Positions 51,197 through 59,810 of a stretch of 64,000 bases of DNA are shown here, piece after piece. This stretch comes from an uncultured Dehalococcoidia bacterium (GTDB lineage: Bacteria > Chloroflexota > Dehalococcoidia > Lucifugimonadales > UBA3495). The notes beneath the pieces were generated by a model that did not search any database, was not told the DNA's origin, and saw only the letters and a list, made by a program, of their open reading frames with translations. Position numbers and translations under genes: made by a program. Position 1 is the first letter of the stretch. Every line of letters starts with the position of its first letter. The stretch spans positions 261,029-325,028 of the forward strand of contig OX638345.1 in the NCBI GenBank assembly GCA_951813535.1. Reading direction: 5' to 3'.

Positions 51197-52575
51197 TCGG
51201 TATTTCCTCCGTTCGCCGCCGCGCAGGTGTCCACAAAGCGCTTCGCCAGGCCGGGACGGCTGCCCAGGTGGACGTGGATGTAGGAGGCCCACACGCTGCC
51301 GGCGCGGAAGCCCTCGGGCCGGCCATCCTGATTGACCACCTGGTAGGCGGCGCTGGCGGCGTCGGGCGGGTCCTGCAGCACCGACCAGTGGAACTCGTGG
51401 CCGCGCACCTGCTGGCCGGCGGTGAGCAGCGGGCCGTCGCCGCAGGCCGCCACCTCACGGTAGCCCAGGTGGAGACGCCGGCCCTCCATTGAGGACACCA
51501 CGGGAATCGCGCCGACCATGGGGAACTGCTGGCCGTCCAAGTCGGAGAGGCTGCGGCCCAGGTACATCAGACCGCCGCACTCGGCGTATATGGGCAGCCC
51601 CCGCGACACGGCGCGGCGCATCGATTCGATCATGCCGGCGTTGCCGGAGAGATCCTCGGCGAACAGTTCGGGGAAGCCGCCGCCGAGGTAGACACCGCCC
51701 ACGCCGTCGGGCAGCGACTCGTCGTCCAGCGGCGAGAAGGGCACGATCTCCGCGCCCCAGGCTGCCAGCAGGTCCAGCGAGTCCTGGTAGTAGAACGAGA
51801 ATGCACGGTCCTGGGCCACGGCGATGGCGGCACGAGGAGCCTGGGGCGTCGCCGGGAAGACGCCCTCGGATGTCGCCCGGGGCCGGCCGGCGGTGGCGGC
51901 GATGCGGGCAATGGCATCGAGGTCGATGGTCCGCTCGATCTGGGCGTTGAGGGCGTCGTACCAGTCGTTCATGACGGTGCCCTCGGCGGTGGGAATGAGG
52001 CCCAGGTGGCGCTCGGGCTGGACCAGATCGTCGCGGCGGGGGAGCCAGCCCACCACGGGCAGGCCGGTGGTCGCCTCGATTTGGGGCTGGCAGAACTCCA
52101 GGTGCCGCTCGCTGCCCACGCCGTTGAGGATCACGCCGGCGACGCGCAGGTTGGGGTCGAACTGCTGGTAGCCCAGCACCTCGGCGGCCACGCTGCGGGC
52201 GACCTTTCCGGCGTCGGCGATGAGGATCACCGGTGCGTCCAGCAGCTTGGCCAGCTCGGCCGTGGAGCCGTCCTCGTCCAGGGAGGAGTGCCCGTCGAAC
52301 ACGCCCATCACGCCCTCGACCACCGCGATGTCCGCCGCGCCGGCGGCCCGGTGGAACAGCTCGGAGACCACGGGATGGGGCAGCAGCCAGGTGTCCAGGT
52401 TGCGGGAGGGCACCCCGCAGGCGATGGTGTGGTACGAGGGGTCGATGTAGTCGGGGCCGGCCTTGAAGGGCTGGACGCGCATCCCGCGGCGGGCCAGCGC
52501 GCCCATGACGCCGCTGGCGATGGTGGTCTTGCCGACGCCGGAGCGGACGCCGGCGATAACGACGGCAGAGGTCAT
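51193..52575 (-). CDS. cobB: Cobyrinic acid a,c-diamide synthase
   Basis: The 460-residue protein (CobB/CbiA) amidates the a and c side chains of the corrin ring with glutamine and ATP. The N-terminal P-loop GVRSGVGKTTIASGVMGAL (residues 9-27) and the C-terminal glutamine amidotransferase region (PIYAECGGLMYLGRSLSDL, Cys near residue 335) are intact. The start has only a weak ribosome-binding site. A short inverted-repeat element lies just upstream. Confidence 0.95.
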   Translation of the reverse strand: MTSAVVIAGVRSGVGKTTIASGVMGALARRGMRVQPFKAGPDYIDPSYHTIACGVPSRNLDTWLLPHPVVSELFHRAAGAADIAVVEGVMGVFDGHSSLDEDGSTAELAKLLDAPVILIADAGKVARSVAAEVLGYQQFDPNLRVAGVILNGVGSERHLEFCQPQIEATTGLPVVGWLPRRDDLVQPERHLGLIPTAEGTVMNDWYDALNAQIERTIDLDAIARIAATAGRPRATSEGVFPATPQAPRAAIAVAQDRAFSFYYQDSLDLLAAWGAEIVPFSPLDDESLPDGVGGVYLGGGFPELFAEDLSGNAGMIESMRRAVSRGLPIYAECGGLMYLGRSLSDLDGQQFPMVGAIPVVSSMEGRRLHLGYREVAACGDGPLLTAGQQVRGHEFHWSVLQDPPDAASAAYQVVNQDGRPEGFRAGSVWASYIHVHLGSRPGLAKRFVDTCAAANGGNTE

Positions 52576-52615
52576 ATCAGCACCGTGTGGTCACACATGC
52601 GCACCCGCTTTTCAT

Positions 52616-52744
52616 TTTACATCGATGCACAGGATAGACAGGATGTTGACGATGATGCCCATAAGCGTCATTTGCCGGAGTGCCAAAAGTGGCAAGGTAT
52701 CAAAGGGAAAACCCAATCCTGTTGATCCTGTTCATCGATGTAAA
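52616..52744 (-). repeat. Short inverted-repeat element, family 2, copy 3
   Basis: A 129-bp element with ends tttacatcgatgcacaggat and gatcctgttcatcgatgtaa. It separates the ChuX-like gene from cobB on the minus strand, so read-through would pass through this hairpin. Confidence 0.85.
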
Positions 52745-52777
52745 TTCTCCCAACCGTTCTTCCGGTGGAGCACCGCC

Positions 52778-53218
52778 CTACGGGTGCTCGCCAGCGGAAC
52801 CGTAGGCCTCGGCGGGCAGGCCGATCTTGCTGGGATACTTGTCCAGCAGGGCCATGAAGAAGCTGTGGCGCGGCGGGTTGGTGGCGTCGTCGTCCGACTT
52901 GCGCAGGTAGACGCGCATGGCCGGGTTGCCTTCGCCGTCGCGCATCCACAGCTGGTACGAGGGGAGCCCCTGGTCGTTGGTGGTGTGGATGAACTCGGCC
53001 TCGCGGATTTTGGACATGTCCAGGTGCATGTGGGTGCCGCCGGGCACCATGAGGGTCACGATGCGCCCGTCGGGAGTGAACCGCAGGTCGTCGAAGTCCA
53101 TGTAGACCTCGGCGGAGGCGGCGGTGCTCTCCAGCATCACCACAACCTCGTTGAAACCGATGCCGTCGACCCCGTCGCGGCATTCTTCGAGTATCTCGCG
53201 GAGCATGACGTCGCTCAT
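52778..53218 (-). CDS. Putative ChuX/HutX-like protein under riboswitch control
   Basis: The 146-residue soluble product has a segment DDLRFTPDGRIVTLMVPGGT, then HMHLDMSKIREAEFIHTT and YQLWMRDGEGNPAMRVYLRK. The order 'G-H-x-H-L-D-x-x-K-I ... F-x-D-x-x-G-x-x-x-x-R-V-Y-L' is like ChuX/HutX haem-handling proteins, which bind tetrapyrroles; the match is by eye and modest. It is the first gene after the cobalamin riboswitch, so a role in binding a corrinoid is a reasonable inference. ATG at 53218 follows gagaggtg. Confidence 0.6.
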   Translation of the reverse strand: MSDVMLREILEECRDGVDGIGFNEVVVMLESTAASAEVYMDFDDLRFTPDGRIVTLMVPGGTHMHLDMSKIREAEFIHTTNDQGLPSYQLWMRDGEGNPAMRVYLRKSDDDATNPPRHSFFMALLDKYPSKIGLPAEAYGSAGEHP

Positions 53219-53422
53219 GCAATCACCTCTCAATTGGCGTAGCGCCCGGGCCGTGCGACGGGCGTTTTTGGTTTTACGGGCCGGCGGGTCGATTATCACC
53301 CAGCGGCGACGGCAAGGCAAATTGACGAAAGCGCGCCCCGACGGGCCGATGGAGGAGGAACCGGCTCGCCGGAGCAGCGCAGGGGAGTAGTCGTTCATCG
53401 CTGCAACAAGCCCGGCTGCAAC

Positions 53423-53454
53423 AAAAAAACCCGACTGCACTCTTGCGGTCGGGT
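53423..53454 (-). terminator. Intrinsic terminator of the cobalamin riboswitch
   Basis: On the minus strand acccgac...gtcgggt forms a seven-pair stem with an inner gc/gc extension, followed by seven T residues. It lies about 90 bases after the conserved aptamer end and 205 bases before the first gene, as expected for a transcriptional attenuator. Confidence 0.85.
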
Positions 53455-53544
53455 GACGGAGCCTGCGGCTGGGAACCGGTCTTGCTATTGGGTGTGCCGG
53501 GATTCCGCCCACTCGTTCCACGAAGTGCAGCTGGAACACACCCG

Positions 53545-53765
53545 CTGGCAGGCCTCCTGGCTGATGGCTGATAGCGACGCTTCTCCGCCTTCCCGTCCGC
53601 TCGATGGCGGATAGTGGCTTGCGTTCGCATCCCAAGGATGCGAAAGGGAGGGCGTCTCACCAATTACAGTGGCGGGACCGCACCGGATTCACACCGGATT
53701 TCCTTTTCAGCCCGTCGTGCGCAGGGGGTAGTTCGCGCTACTAACGGGCCACCGGCAGGTGTTTA
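53545..53765 (-). ncRNA. Cobalamin (adenosylcobalamin) riboswitch
   Basis: The minus strand shows the conserved aptamer parts in order: acctgccggtggcccg, then aaaaggaaatccggtgtgaa, tccggtgcggtcccgccact (the B12 box with gccactgtaa) and, after a variable domain, agccaggaggcctgcc. The order and spacing are those of the standard RNA family. Ligand binding is expected to stop transcription at the hairpin 53423-53454. The genes behind it are the ChuX-like gene and the cob cluster. Confidence 0.93.
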
Positions 53766-53828
53766 CGGTTCAGTTGTTAACAATTTCAGGTTAGCAGCCG
53801 GCGCGGGCGGAGTCAAACACAGGGGGAC

Positions 53829-53996
53829 CTCACGCGTACCCAGTTTGGTAAATCGTCAGAATCAAGATTTACGGGATTTTATGATTAGGCAGGATTGGGA
53901 GATCTCCATCAAACGACGGTTCCAATCCTGATAATCCCTGAATCTCGAAAATCCTGATTCTGACGTTTCCACGCCGCCAAACTGGGCACGCATGAG
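53829..53996 (-). repeat. MITE-like inverted-repeat element, family 1, copy 5 (subtype A)
   Basis: Ends ctcacgcgtacccagtttgg and gccaaactgggcacgcatga; both ends here are of the 'cccagttt' kind, which makes it the most symmetric copy. The right side matches copy 2 in orientation. From 53997 to 54098 I see nothing further. Confidence 0.9.
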
Positions 53997-54098
53997 ACCG
54001 TCGAGCTATTGTGGGTTCAAACCGCTGGATTATCGCTTTCGCGGGATGGCGCGGTCCGAAGGACGGATTGGGCGCTGCCCCAGTTTCGAGATAGGTTC

Positions 54099-54521
54099 CT
54101 ATTCCTCGTCGTCCTCTTTCCAGGAGATGAAACGACCGGGGGAAATGACGATCAGGGTCAACCGTTCGTCAGCCAGAAGTTCCGCGGCGAACTCGGCGCC
54201 GCGCTCGTCTCCCTCGTAGAGGACGCAGGTCCGGCGCACCATGTCATCCAGTCCGCTGTCGGTGATGTTGGCCGTGCCCTCGACGGTCACAAAAGAATAG
54301 GGGTGATCCGGGGTGCAGACGCACAGGGCCACAGTGGAATTGCGGCGGATGTTTCGCACCTTGACCGCCGCTCGGTCGGCCATCACCAACGCCCGATCGT
54401 TGTCCCAAAGGAACCAGACCGGCGCCACGTGGGGAGCGCCGTCGCGCCGCATGGTGACCAACTGCGCCGTTCGGGGCTGGGACAGAAATTCATCCACCTC
54501 TGCTGTGTTCAGTGTTCCCAA
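54099..54521 (-). CDS. PPOX-class (probable F420-dependent) split-barrel protein
   Basis: The 140-residue product has the pyridoxamine-phosphate-oxidase-like fold: TAQLVTMRRDGAPHVAPVWF, then VRNIRRNSTVALCVCTPD and VTVEGTANITDSGL. The F420-dependent subgroup (TIGR03618-like) shares this pattern. The TTG at 54521 is preferred as start because aggaggg lies six bases before it; the ATG at 54554 has no ribosome-binding site. It fits the F420-using oxidoreductases elsewhere in the window. Confidence 0.85.
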   Translation of the reverse strand: MGTLNTAEVDEFLSQPRTAQLVTMRRDGAPHVAPVWFLWDNDRALVMADRAAVKVRNIRRNSTVALCVCTPDHPYSFVTVEGTANITDSGLDDMVRRTCVLYEGDERGAEFAAELLADERLTLIVISPGRFISWKEDDEE

Positions 54522-54734
54522 GGTTTTCCCTCCTGCATCCGCGATGCCATTCATCGATATACCGAACCCATGTTAGCGGAAATGTGGCCAGTGGCGGGTT
54601 TCTGGTGAACCGGTCCGCAGATGAACACCGGTGCCAGATGCGGGCCGGCCTGCGTCGCCACGCCGCTCGACCATCACGTCCCCTGGCCTTGATCGGCGCT
54701 GTCTACAAATAATCGAAAGACGCTACGGACCGGG

Positions 54735-55688
54735 TCACGGCTGCTCCGGCTGGTGGCGTCGGCCGCTGGGTCGATCCTGGGTCACGTCCGTCTCGCTGGT
54801 GCCGGTCAGTTCGTAGGATCGGTTGATGAACGTCCCGACGGCCAGGTTTATCTCCTCGCGGAAACGGTCTCTATCGACGTCGTTCATACGGAATGCGGTA
54901 CCGCTGTACCGGTAGTTGACGGCGTAGAGGGTGAGCCAGTTCAACTGCTCCGCTGGGCGGTCGGGGTTGGGGAACGAGGTGTAGTCGATCAGCAACCGGA
55001 GCTGCGCCGCCGCCAGCGTGTTCGCCTCGGTGGGGTCGCGGAGGATTTGGTCGGCGACCTCGCGCAGGTCATGGACGGACCGGTATTCCAGGCCGGCCGC
55101 CGACAGCCAGGCCTTGATGGCATTTTCCACGGCCTGCTGGGCCTGGAAACCGTAGATCTCCTGGACTCCGTCGGGGTGGTCTATTTCGCGTCCGAATGCC
55201 CCAAGGTGGCGGTACGCCGCCTGGAGCCGTTCTTTCACGTCCGGCCAGCTGTCGGGATATCCGTCCTCGTAGGCTCCGGAAAGGTCCAGGTTCTCGTCGC
55301 TCATTAATACTCCGTCCCGCATTGCCTGCGCGGCCACGTGGTTTTTGGCGCGGCGGCAGTAGTTGAACGTCCGCGCATCCATGGTGACCACGTCCACGCG
55401 GAGGCGCGGCGGATGGTCGCGGAAGTAATCCCGGGCAACTCTGGTGGCCAGGCCCATGCCAGCAGCCGGGCCGGCCTCGGATATGATCAGCAGATCGACG
55501 TCGGAGTTCGGGCGATGATCGCCCCGGGCCCGGGAGCCGAACAGTATCACCGTGTCCGGCGTCACCGCGGACTGCACCGCCCGGGCGACTTCAACGCCGA
55601 TCCGGTCGGGGGCGCTCACCTGGCCAATGGCGCGTTCCATCATTTGCCTGTTTCCGAGGACCATTTCGAAAGGAGGGAGGTGGTCCAT
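54735..55688 (-). CDS. Fused MNT nucleotidyltransferase-HEPN protein
   Basis: The 317-residue protein joins a nucleotidyltransferase (VILFGSRARGDHRPNSDVDL; Gly51-Ser52, Asp63, Asp65 intact) to a C-terminal HEPN domain (about residues 155-275; ERLQAAYRHLGAFGREI, then QAQQAVENAIKAWLSAAGLE and HDLREVADQI). HEPN proteins of this form bind or modify nucleotides rather than cut RNA, and no RX4-6H motif is clear. The fusion could act as a self-regulated toxin-antitoxin or as an antibiotic-type nucleotidyltransferase. An internal Met at about position 9 is an alternative start. Confidence 0.85.
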   Translation of the reverse strand: MDHLPPFEMVLGNRQMMERAIGQVSAPDRIGVEVARAVQSAVTPDTVILFGSRARGDHRPNSDVDLLIISEAGPAAGMGLATRVARDYFRDHPPRLRVDVVTMDARTFNYCRRAKNHVAAQAMRDGVLMSDENLDLSGAYEDGYPDSWPDVKERLQAAYRHLGAFGREIDHPDGVQEIYGFQAQQAVENAIKAWLSAAGLEYRSVHDLREVADQILRDPTEANTLAAAQLRLLIDYTSFPNPDRPAEQLNWLTLYAVNYRYSGTAFRMNDVDRDRFREEINLAVGTFINRSYELTGTSETDVTQDRPSGRRHQPEQP

Positions 55689-55710
55689 CCGCAGCGATTT
55701 GGGCCCGGTA

Positions 55711-55877
55711 TGCTCTGCGCACCCAGTTTGGCGGCAGGGAAGTGTCAGAAGCAGGATTGGCCGGATTTATGGATTATCAGGATCAGGAGCGGTCTGCCCC
55801 AAATGGTCTCAATCCGGCCAATCGGTGAATCCTGATAATCCCGATTCTGACAAACTACCCTAAGGGAGTACGCATGA
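55711..55877 (+). repeat. MITE-like inverted-repeat element, family 1, copy 6 (subtype B)
   Basis: Centre gatcaggagcggtctgcccc, then aaatggtctcaatccggcca, as in copy 4. Outer ends ctgcgcacccagtttggcgg and agggagtacgcatgag. It sits between the divergent... minus-strand fused MNT-HEPN gene and the minus-strand asparaginase gene, in their promoter/terminator gap. Confidence 0.88.
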
Positions 55878-55935
55878 GGCCCGGTATGGACTTGATTCTA
55901 ACACCGGGCCTGCGCACGGATCGGACTCGATCCCA

Positions 55936-56946
55936 TCAGTACTCCAGCATCATGCGCTGCAACTCGGCGTGGTCTCTGGTCTGGGTCAGGCCGAGCATGA
56001 GCAGGATGCGCGCCTTCTTGGGGTGCAGGTTGTCGGCGACGATGTAGCCCTCATCGGTGAAGCGGCGGGTCTGGACGACCCGTCCGGTTCCGACGTGGGT
56101 GGACAGGACCACGGGGATGCCGGCTTCCTGGGCGTTTTTCAGGCCGGCCATGAACGTGGACGGAGAACCGCCACTGCCCAAACCGGCGGCCACGATGCCG
56201 TCCACGCCGTCCGCCACCAGGGCGTCGATGACCGTGCTGCCGGCTCCGGCGTAGCCGTAGGCGATGTCGACCCGGGGCAGTTCGTAGATTGCGGACACGT
56301 CGAACTCCGAGTCGGCGGTATGCCTGCGCTCGGGCCGGCGGTAGTAGACCACCTGCCCGTCGGCATCCGCGTAGCCCAGGAAGCCCATGTGGCCGGACTG
56401 GAAGGTCTCGACCCGGTAGGAGTCGGTCTTGGTAACGTCCCGGGCGGACTGGATCTCGTTGTTCAGCACCACCAGCGCGCCGCGGCCGGCGGACTGGGGC
56501 GCGGCGGCGATCCGCACGGCGTCCAGCAGGTTGTTGTCGGCGTCGGTGCCCATGGCCGACGGCGGACGCATGGCGCCGGTCACGGCCACCGGCCGGCGGT
56601 CCCGCACGGTGAGGTTGAGGAAATAGGCCGTCTCCTCCAGCGTGGCGGTGCCGTGGGTAACGGCCGCGCCGGCCGCGTCGGGATCGGCGGCGAACTGCTC
56701 GTTGATGCGGTTGGCCAGGGTGAGCCAGTGGGGAGGATAGACCTCGGTGCTGCCCACGTTGATCACCTGCTCCGGTATCACTTCGGCCAATTCATTGGCT
56801 TCCGGAACCCGGGCCAGCATTTCCTGGATGGTAAGCTGCTGCCCTCGATAACTGTAGTTGGAGAAATCGGTGCGAGATTCGCCCACGAATGAGATGGTGC
56901 CCCCCGTACCAAACAGATACACTCGGCGCCCAGGTTCGTATGCCAT
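55936..56946 (-). CDS. L-asparaginase-like protein with altered active site
   Basis: The 336-residue protein is of the bacterial type I/II asparaginase fold. VYLFGTGGTISFVG (GTGGTI at 13-18) supplies the first threonine. The second signature reads THGTATLEETAYFL: the Asp of the usual HGTDT motif is Ala101 (codon GCC). The partner lysine is kept (DVTKTDSY, Lys173). Without the Asp, activity may be low or the substrate may differ. The ATG at 56946 follows aaggggg; no signal peptide is present, so it is cytoplasmic. Confidence 0.88.
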   Translation of the reverse strand: MAYEPGRRVYLFGTGGTISFVGESRTDFSNYSYRGQQLTIQEMLARVPEANELAEVIPEQVINVGSTEVYPPHWLTLANRINEQFAADPDAAGAAVTHGTATLEETAYFLNLTVRDRRPVAVTGAMRPPSAMGTDADNNLLDAVRIAAAPQSAGRGALVVLNNEIQSARDVTKTDSYRVETFQSGHMGFLGYADADGQVVYYRRPERRHTADSEFDVSAIYELPRVDIAYGYAGAGSTVIDALVADGVDGIVAAGLGSGGSPSTFMAGLKNAQEAGIPVVLSTHVGTGRVVQTRRFTDEGYIVADNLHPKKARILLMLGLTQTRDHAELQRMMLEY

Positions 56947-57043
56947 TTGAAACCCCCTTGTCGACCGGCCGGATGAAAATACCATTCTACGCCGGCCGGC
57001 GCGGTTGCCTGGCGACGAATCTCGCCGACTGACGATGCCAACT

Positions 57044-57072
57044 TTGCAAATTCCCCCGCACGCGGGTAGTAT
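57044..57072 (+). promoter_or_regulatory. Putative sigma70-type promoter of ftsH
   Basis: ttgcaa (57044-57049) and tagtat (57067-57072) are separated by 17 bp and lie about 70 bp before the ftsH ATG. The match to TTGACA/TATAAT is five and four of six. Confidence 0.5.
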
Positions 57073-57140
57073 ATTGGGCTAGTCTAGGTGATTTATGTGC
57101 GCCGCAGCGCAGCCGTGCACTCTCCAACGGCAGGAACGTT

Positions 57141-59141
57141 ATGACCAACAACCGCTGGGTTCGCAACAGCCTGATCTATCTTCTCATAATTATCGGCGTG
57201 ATCGTCATCTTCTACACGCTGCTCCCGAGTTTTGGCAGCAGCGAACGCCTGACCCTGACCGAGGTGCTCAACCAAGCGCGGGCCGGTCAGATCGAGCGGA
57301 TCATAGTGGACGGCGAGAAACTCACCGTCATACCGACGGTCGGCCGCCAGGGAGAGGACGCCCAGAAGTACAGCAGCCGCATCGGCAAGAACACCGATCT
57401 GGAGAGCCTGCTGATCACCACGGGCATCTGGGACCAGGTCAGCGCGCCTGACATCGAGTACAAAGGCTCCAGCGGGTTCGGCAGCGTCTTTGGTATTCTG
57501 CTCAACTTCCTGCCCCTGATCTTCTTCGGCGGCCTGATCCTGCTGATGATGCGGCAGGCGCAGGGGTCCAACAACCAGACCATGAGTTTCGGCCGCAGCC
57601 GCGCCCGCATGATGCCGTTCAACCGCCCGTCGGTAACCTTCAGCGACGTGGCCGGCGTGGACGAGGCCAAGGCCGAGCTTGAAGAAGTCGTCGACTTCCT
57701 GAAGTATCCCGAGCGCTTCCTGCAGTTGGGGGCGCGCATCCCCAAGGGCGTCCTGCTGGTGGGCCCTCCCGGAACCGGCAAGACCCTGCTCGCCCGGGCG
57801 GTGGCCGGCGAGGCCGGAGTGCCCTTCTTCCACATCTCCGGCAGCGAGTTCGTGGAGATGTTCGTGGGCGTGGGCGCAGCGCGGGTGCGGGACCTGTTCG
57901 AGCAGGCCAAGCGCAACGCGCCGTGCATCCTCTTCGTTGATGAGATCGACGCCGTGGGGCGCCATCGCGGCGCCGGACTGGGCGGCGGCCACGACGAGCG
58001 CGAGCAGACCCTCAACCAGATCCTGGTTGAGATGGACGGTTTCGAGACCAACACCAACATCATCGTCATCGCAGCGACCAACCGGCCCGACATCCTGGAC
58101 CCGGCCCTGCTGCGGCCCGGGCGCTTCGACCGCCGCGTCACCCTCGACTTGCCTGACGTGCTGGGTCGCGAGGCCATCCTCAAGGTGCACGTCGCCGGCA
58201 AGCCGTTGTCCCGGGAGATCAAGATCGACGTGGTCGCCCGCGAAACCCCCGGCTTCAGCGGCGCCGACCTGTCCAACCTGGTAAACGAGGCCGCGCTGCT
58301 GGCCGCCCGCAAGAACCAGTCCAGCATCTTCATGCAGGACTTTGAAGAGGCCATCGAGCGCGTCATCGCCGGTCCGGAGCGCAAGAGCCGGGTCATCAAC
58401 CAGCGCGAGAAGGAGATGACCGCCTACCACGAGGCGGGCCACGCCCTGGTCGCGTGGAACCTGCCCCACGCCGACCGCGTCCACAAGATCAGCATCGTGT
58501 CCCGCGGCAACATGGGCGGGCACACCACCCTGCTGCCCGAGGAAGACCGCTATCTCTGGACCAAGAACCAGTTCCAGGACATGCTCGGGGTCATGATGGG
58601 CGGCCGGGTCGCCGAGGAGCTGATCTTCGACGAGGTCACCACCGGCGCCAGCAACGACATCGAACGCGCCACCAAGACGGCCCTGGGGATGATCAAGCGG
58701 TACGGGATGTCCCCCACCCTTGGCCCGCGCACCTTCGGCAAACGCGAGGAGATGGTGTTCCTGGGGCGCGAGATCAGCGAGGAGCGCGACTACGGCGACA
58801 AGATCGCCGAGGAAATCGACGACGAAGTCCGCCACCTGATCCACAGCGCCTACCGGCAGGCCCAGCAGTTGTTGATCGACCACAAGCCCAAGCTGGTGCA
58901 GGTGGCCGAGTACCTGATCGAGCACGAGGCCATCTCGGGCGACGCCCTGAACAAGCTGTTCAACGACGACCTGCCGGGCACCGAACCGGAACCGGCCTGG
59001 CCAGAGGCGCCCACGCCTTCGCCCTATGCTCCGCCGGCCCCCCCGGTCACCCAGGGCGGGCCCGTGCCCAGCCCGGCGCCGGCCTTTGGCAGCGCCAGCA
59101 CGTCGGAGCCGATACCGGGAACATCACCCGGCGACGACTGA
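57141..59141 (+). CDS. ftsH: ATP-dependent zinc metalloprotease FtsH
   Basis: The 666-residue protein has two transmembrane helices (about residues 9-27 and 112-133), an AAA+ domain with Walker [11 protein letters not shown] (about 206-215), Walker [13 protein letters not shown] and an SRH arginine finger region, and the zinc motif HEAGH (about 430-434). It degrades misfolded membrane and some soluble proteins. The last 60 residues are a Pro/Ser-rich tail ([17 protein letters not shown]) with no homology-like part. hflK and hflC follow downstream, interrupted by one minus-strand gene and a repeat. Confidence 0.96.
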   Translation: MTNNRWVRNSLIYLLIIIGVIVIFYTLLPSFGSSERLTLTEVLNQARAGQIERIIVDGEKLTVIPTVGRQGEDAQKYSSRIGKNTDLESLLITTGIWDQVSAPDIEYKGSSGFGSVFGILLNFLPLIFFGGLILLMMRQAQGSNNQTMSFGRSRARMMPFNRPSVTFSDVAGVDEAKAELEEVVDFLKYPERFLQLGARIPKGVLLVGPPGTGKTLLARAVAGEAGVPFFHISGSEFVEMFVGVGAARVRDLFEQAKRNAPCILFVDEIDAVGRHRGAGLGGGHDEREQTLNQILVEMDGFETNTNIIVIAATNRPDILDPALLRPGRFDRRVTLDLPDVLGREAILKVHVAGKPLSREIKIDVVARETPGFSGADLSNLVNEAALLAARKNQSSIFMQDFEEAIERVIAGPERKSRVINQREKEMTAYHEAGHALVAWNLPHADRVHKISIVSRGNMGGHTTLLPEEDRYLWTKNQFQDMLGVMMGGRVAEELIFDEVTTGASNDIERATKTALGMIKRYGMSPTLGPRTFGKREEMVFLGREISEERDYGDKIAEEIDDEVRHLIHSAYRQAQQLLIDHKPKLVQVAEYLIEHEAISGDALNKLFNDDLPGTEPEPAWPEAPTPSPYAPPAPPVTQGGPVPSPAPAFGSASTSEPIPGTSPGDD

Positions 59142-59170
59142 CGTTCTCACCAGGGGCCCAGACAATGAAC

Positions 59171-59204
59171 CGGGGCGGGTTTGAAACCCGCCCCGACTAA
59201 TTTT
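59171..59204 (+). terminator. Rho-independent terminator of ftsH, gggcgggtt type
   Basis: Ten-pair stem cggggcgggt/acccgccccg with loop ttgaa and a following actaatttt. The convergent minus-strand gene stops at 59197, within the hairpin region. Confidence 0.82.
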
Positions 59205-59529
59205 CGCTGCCGGCCTCGCCCACGCCGCTCTCGGCCTCGGCATCCAATGGCAGGCTGCGGTAGTAGAGCCCCCACTGCTGCATCAGGCTCTCCACGCGGG
59301 GGTCTTTCAGCGCGATCAGTTCGCGGAAGAACCCGGCCATGGCGTGGGCCGGGCGCAGTTCGTCGGTGCACACCCAGCTGCGGTCGCCGGGCACCGCGTA
59401 GATCAGGCCGCTCTGGTGGGGGCAGGTCGCCTGGACGCGTGCCATGTCCGTGCTGGTTTTGACGGTGAGTCCCTGGGGTTGCGGAGGGTTCTGCTGGTCG
59501 CCTGGCGTTATCTGAACTGGCGTAGTCAT
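59197..59529 (-). CDS. Hypothetical protein, 110 aa
   Basis: A soluble product with a Pro/Gln-rich start (GDQQNPPQPQGLTVKTSTD), then MARVQATCPHQSGLIYAVPG, DRSWVCTDELRPAHAMAGFF. The two cysteines (Cys-Pro-His-Gln ... Val-Cys-Thr) and histidines could bind a metal. I recognise no family. It lies between ftsH and hflK on the opposite strand and runs into the ftsH terminator. Confidence 0.65.
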   Translation of the reverse strand: MTTPVQITPGDQQNPPQPQGLTVKTSTDMARVQATCPHQSGLIYAVPGDRSWVCTDELRPAHAMAGFFRELIALKDPRVESLMQQWGLYYRSLPLDAEAESGVGEAGSEN

Positions 59530-59550
59530 ACTGCAAACATCCTGATGTTG

Positions 59551-59713
59551 CTCATGCGTACCCAGTTTGCGGCGGGGAAACGTCAGAATCAGGATTTACA
59601 GGATTATATGATTGGGCAGGATTGGGAGATCTCCATCACGGAACGGTTCCAATCCTGACAATCCCGAAATCTTGAAAATCCTGATTCTGACGATTTGCGG
59701 AAGTGGGTACGTC
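59551..59713 (+). repeat. MITE-like inverted-repeat element, family 1, copy 7 (subtype A)
   Basis: Ends ctcatgcgtacccagtttgc and gaagtgggtacgtctgga; centre gattgggagatctccatcac. Same orientation as copy 1. The remainder of the gap to hflK (59714-59936) holds only promoter-like sequence. Confidence 0.9.
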
Positions 59714-59810
59714 TGGACCTGATGTCGACCGCCTTGCGCGGCCCGCGGCGTCGGCCTCGAAACACCGCCCAATGCGGCTGGCCAATTATAAACCAGCCCG
59801 ACAACGTTGG

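Noticed and set aside
57093-58925. 610-codon open frame on the minus strand opposite ftsH
   Set aside because: It is rich in Leu, Gly, Ala and His with no motif, and lies fully antisense to an unmistakable ftsH. GC-rich codon use leaves long open frames on the other strand.
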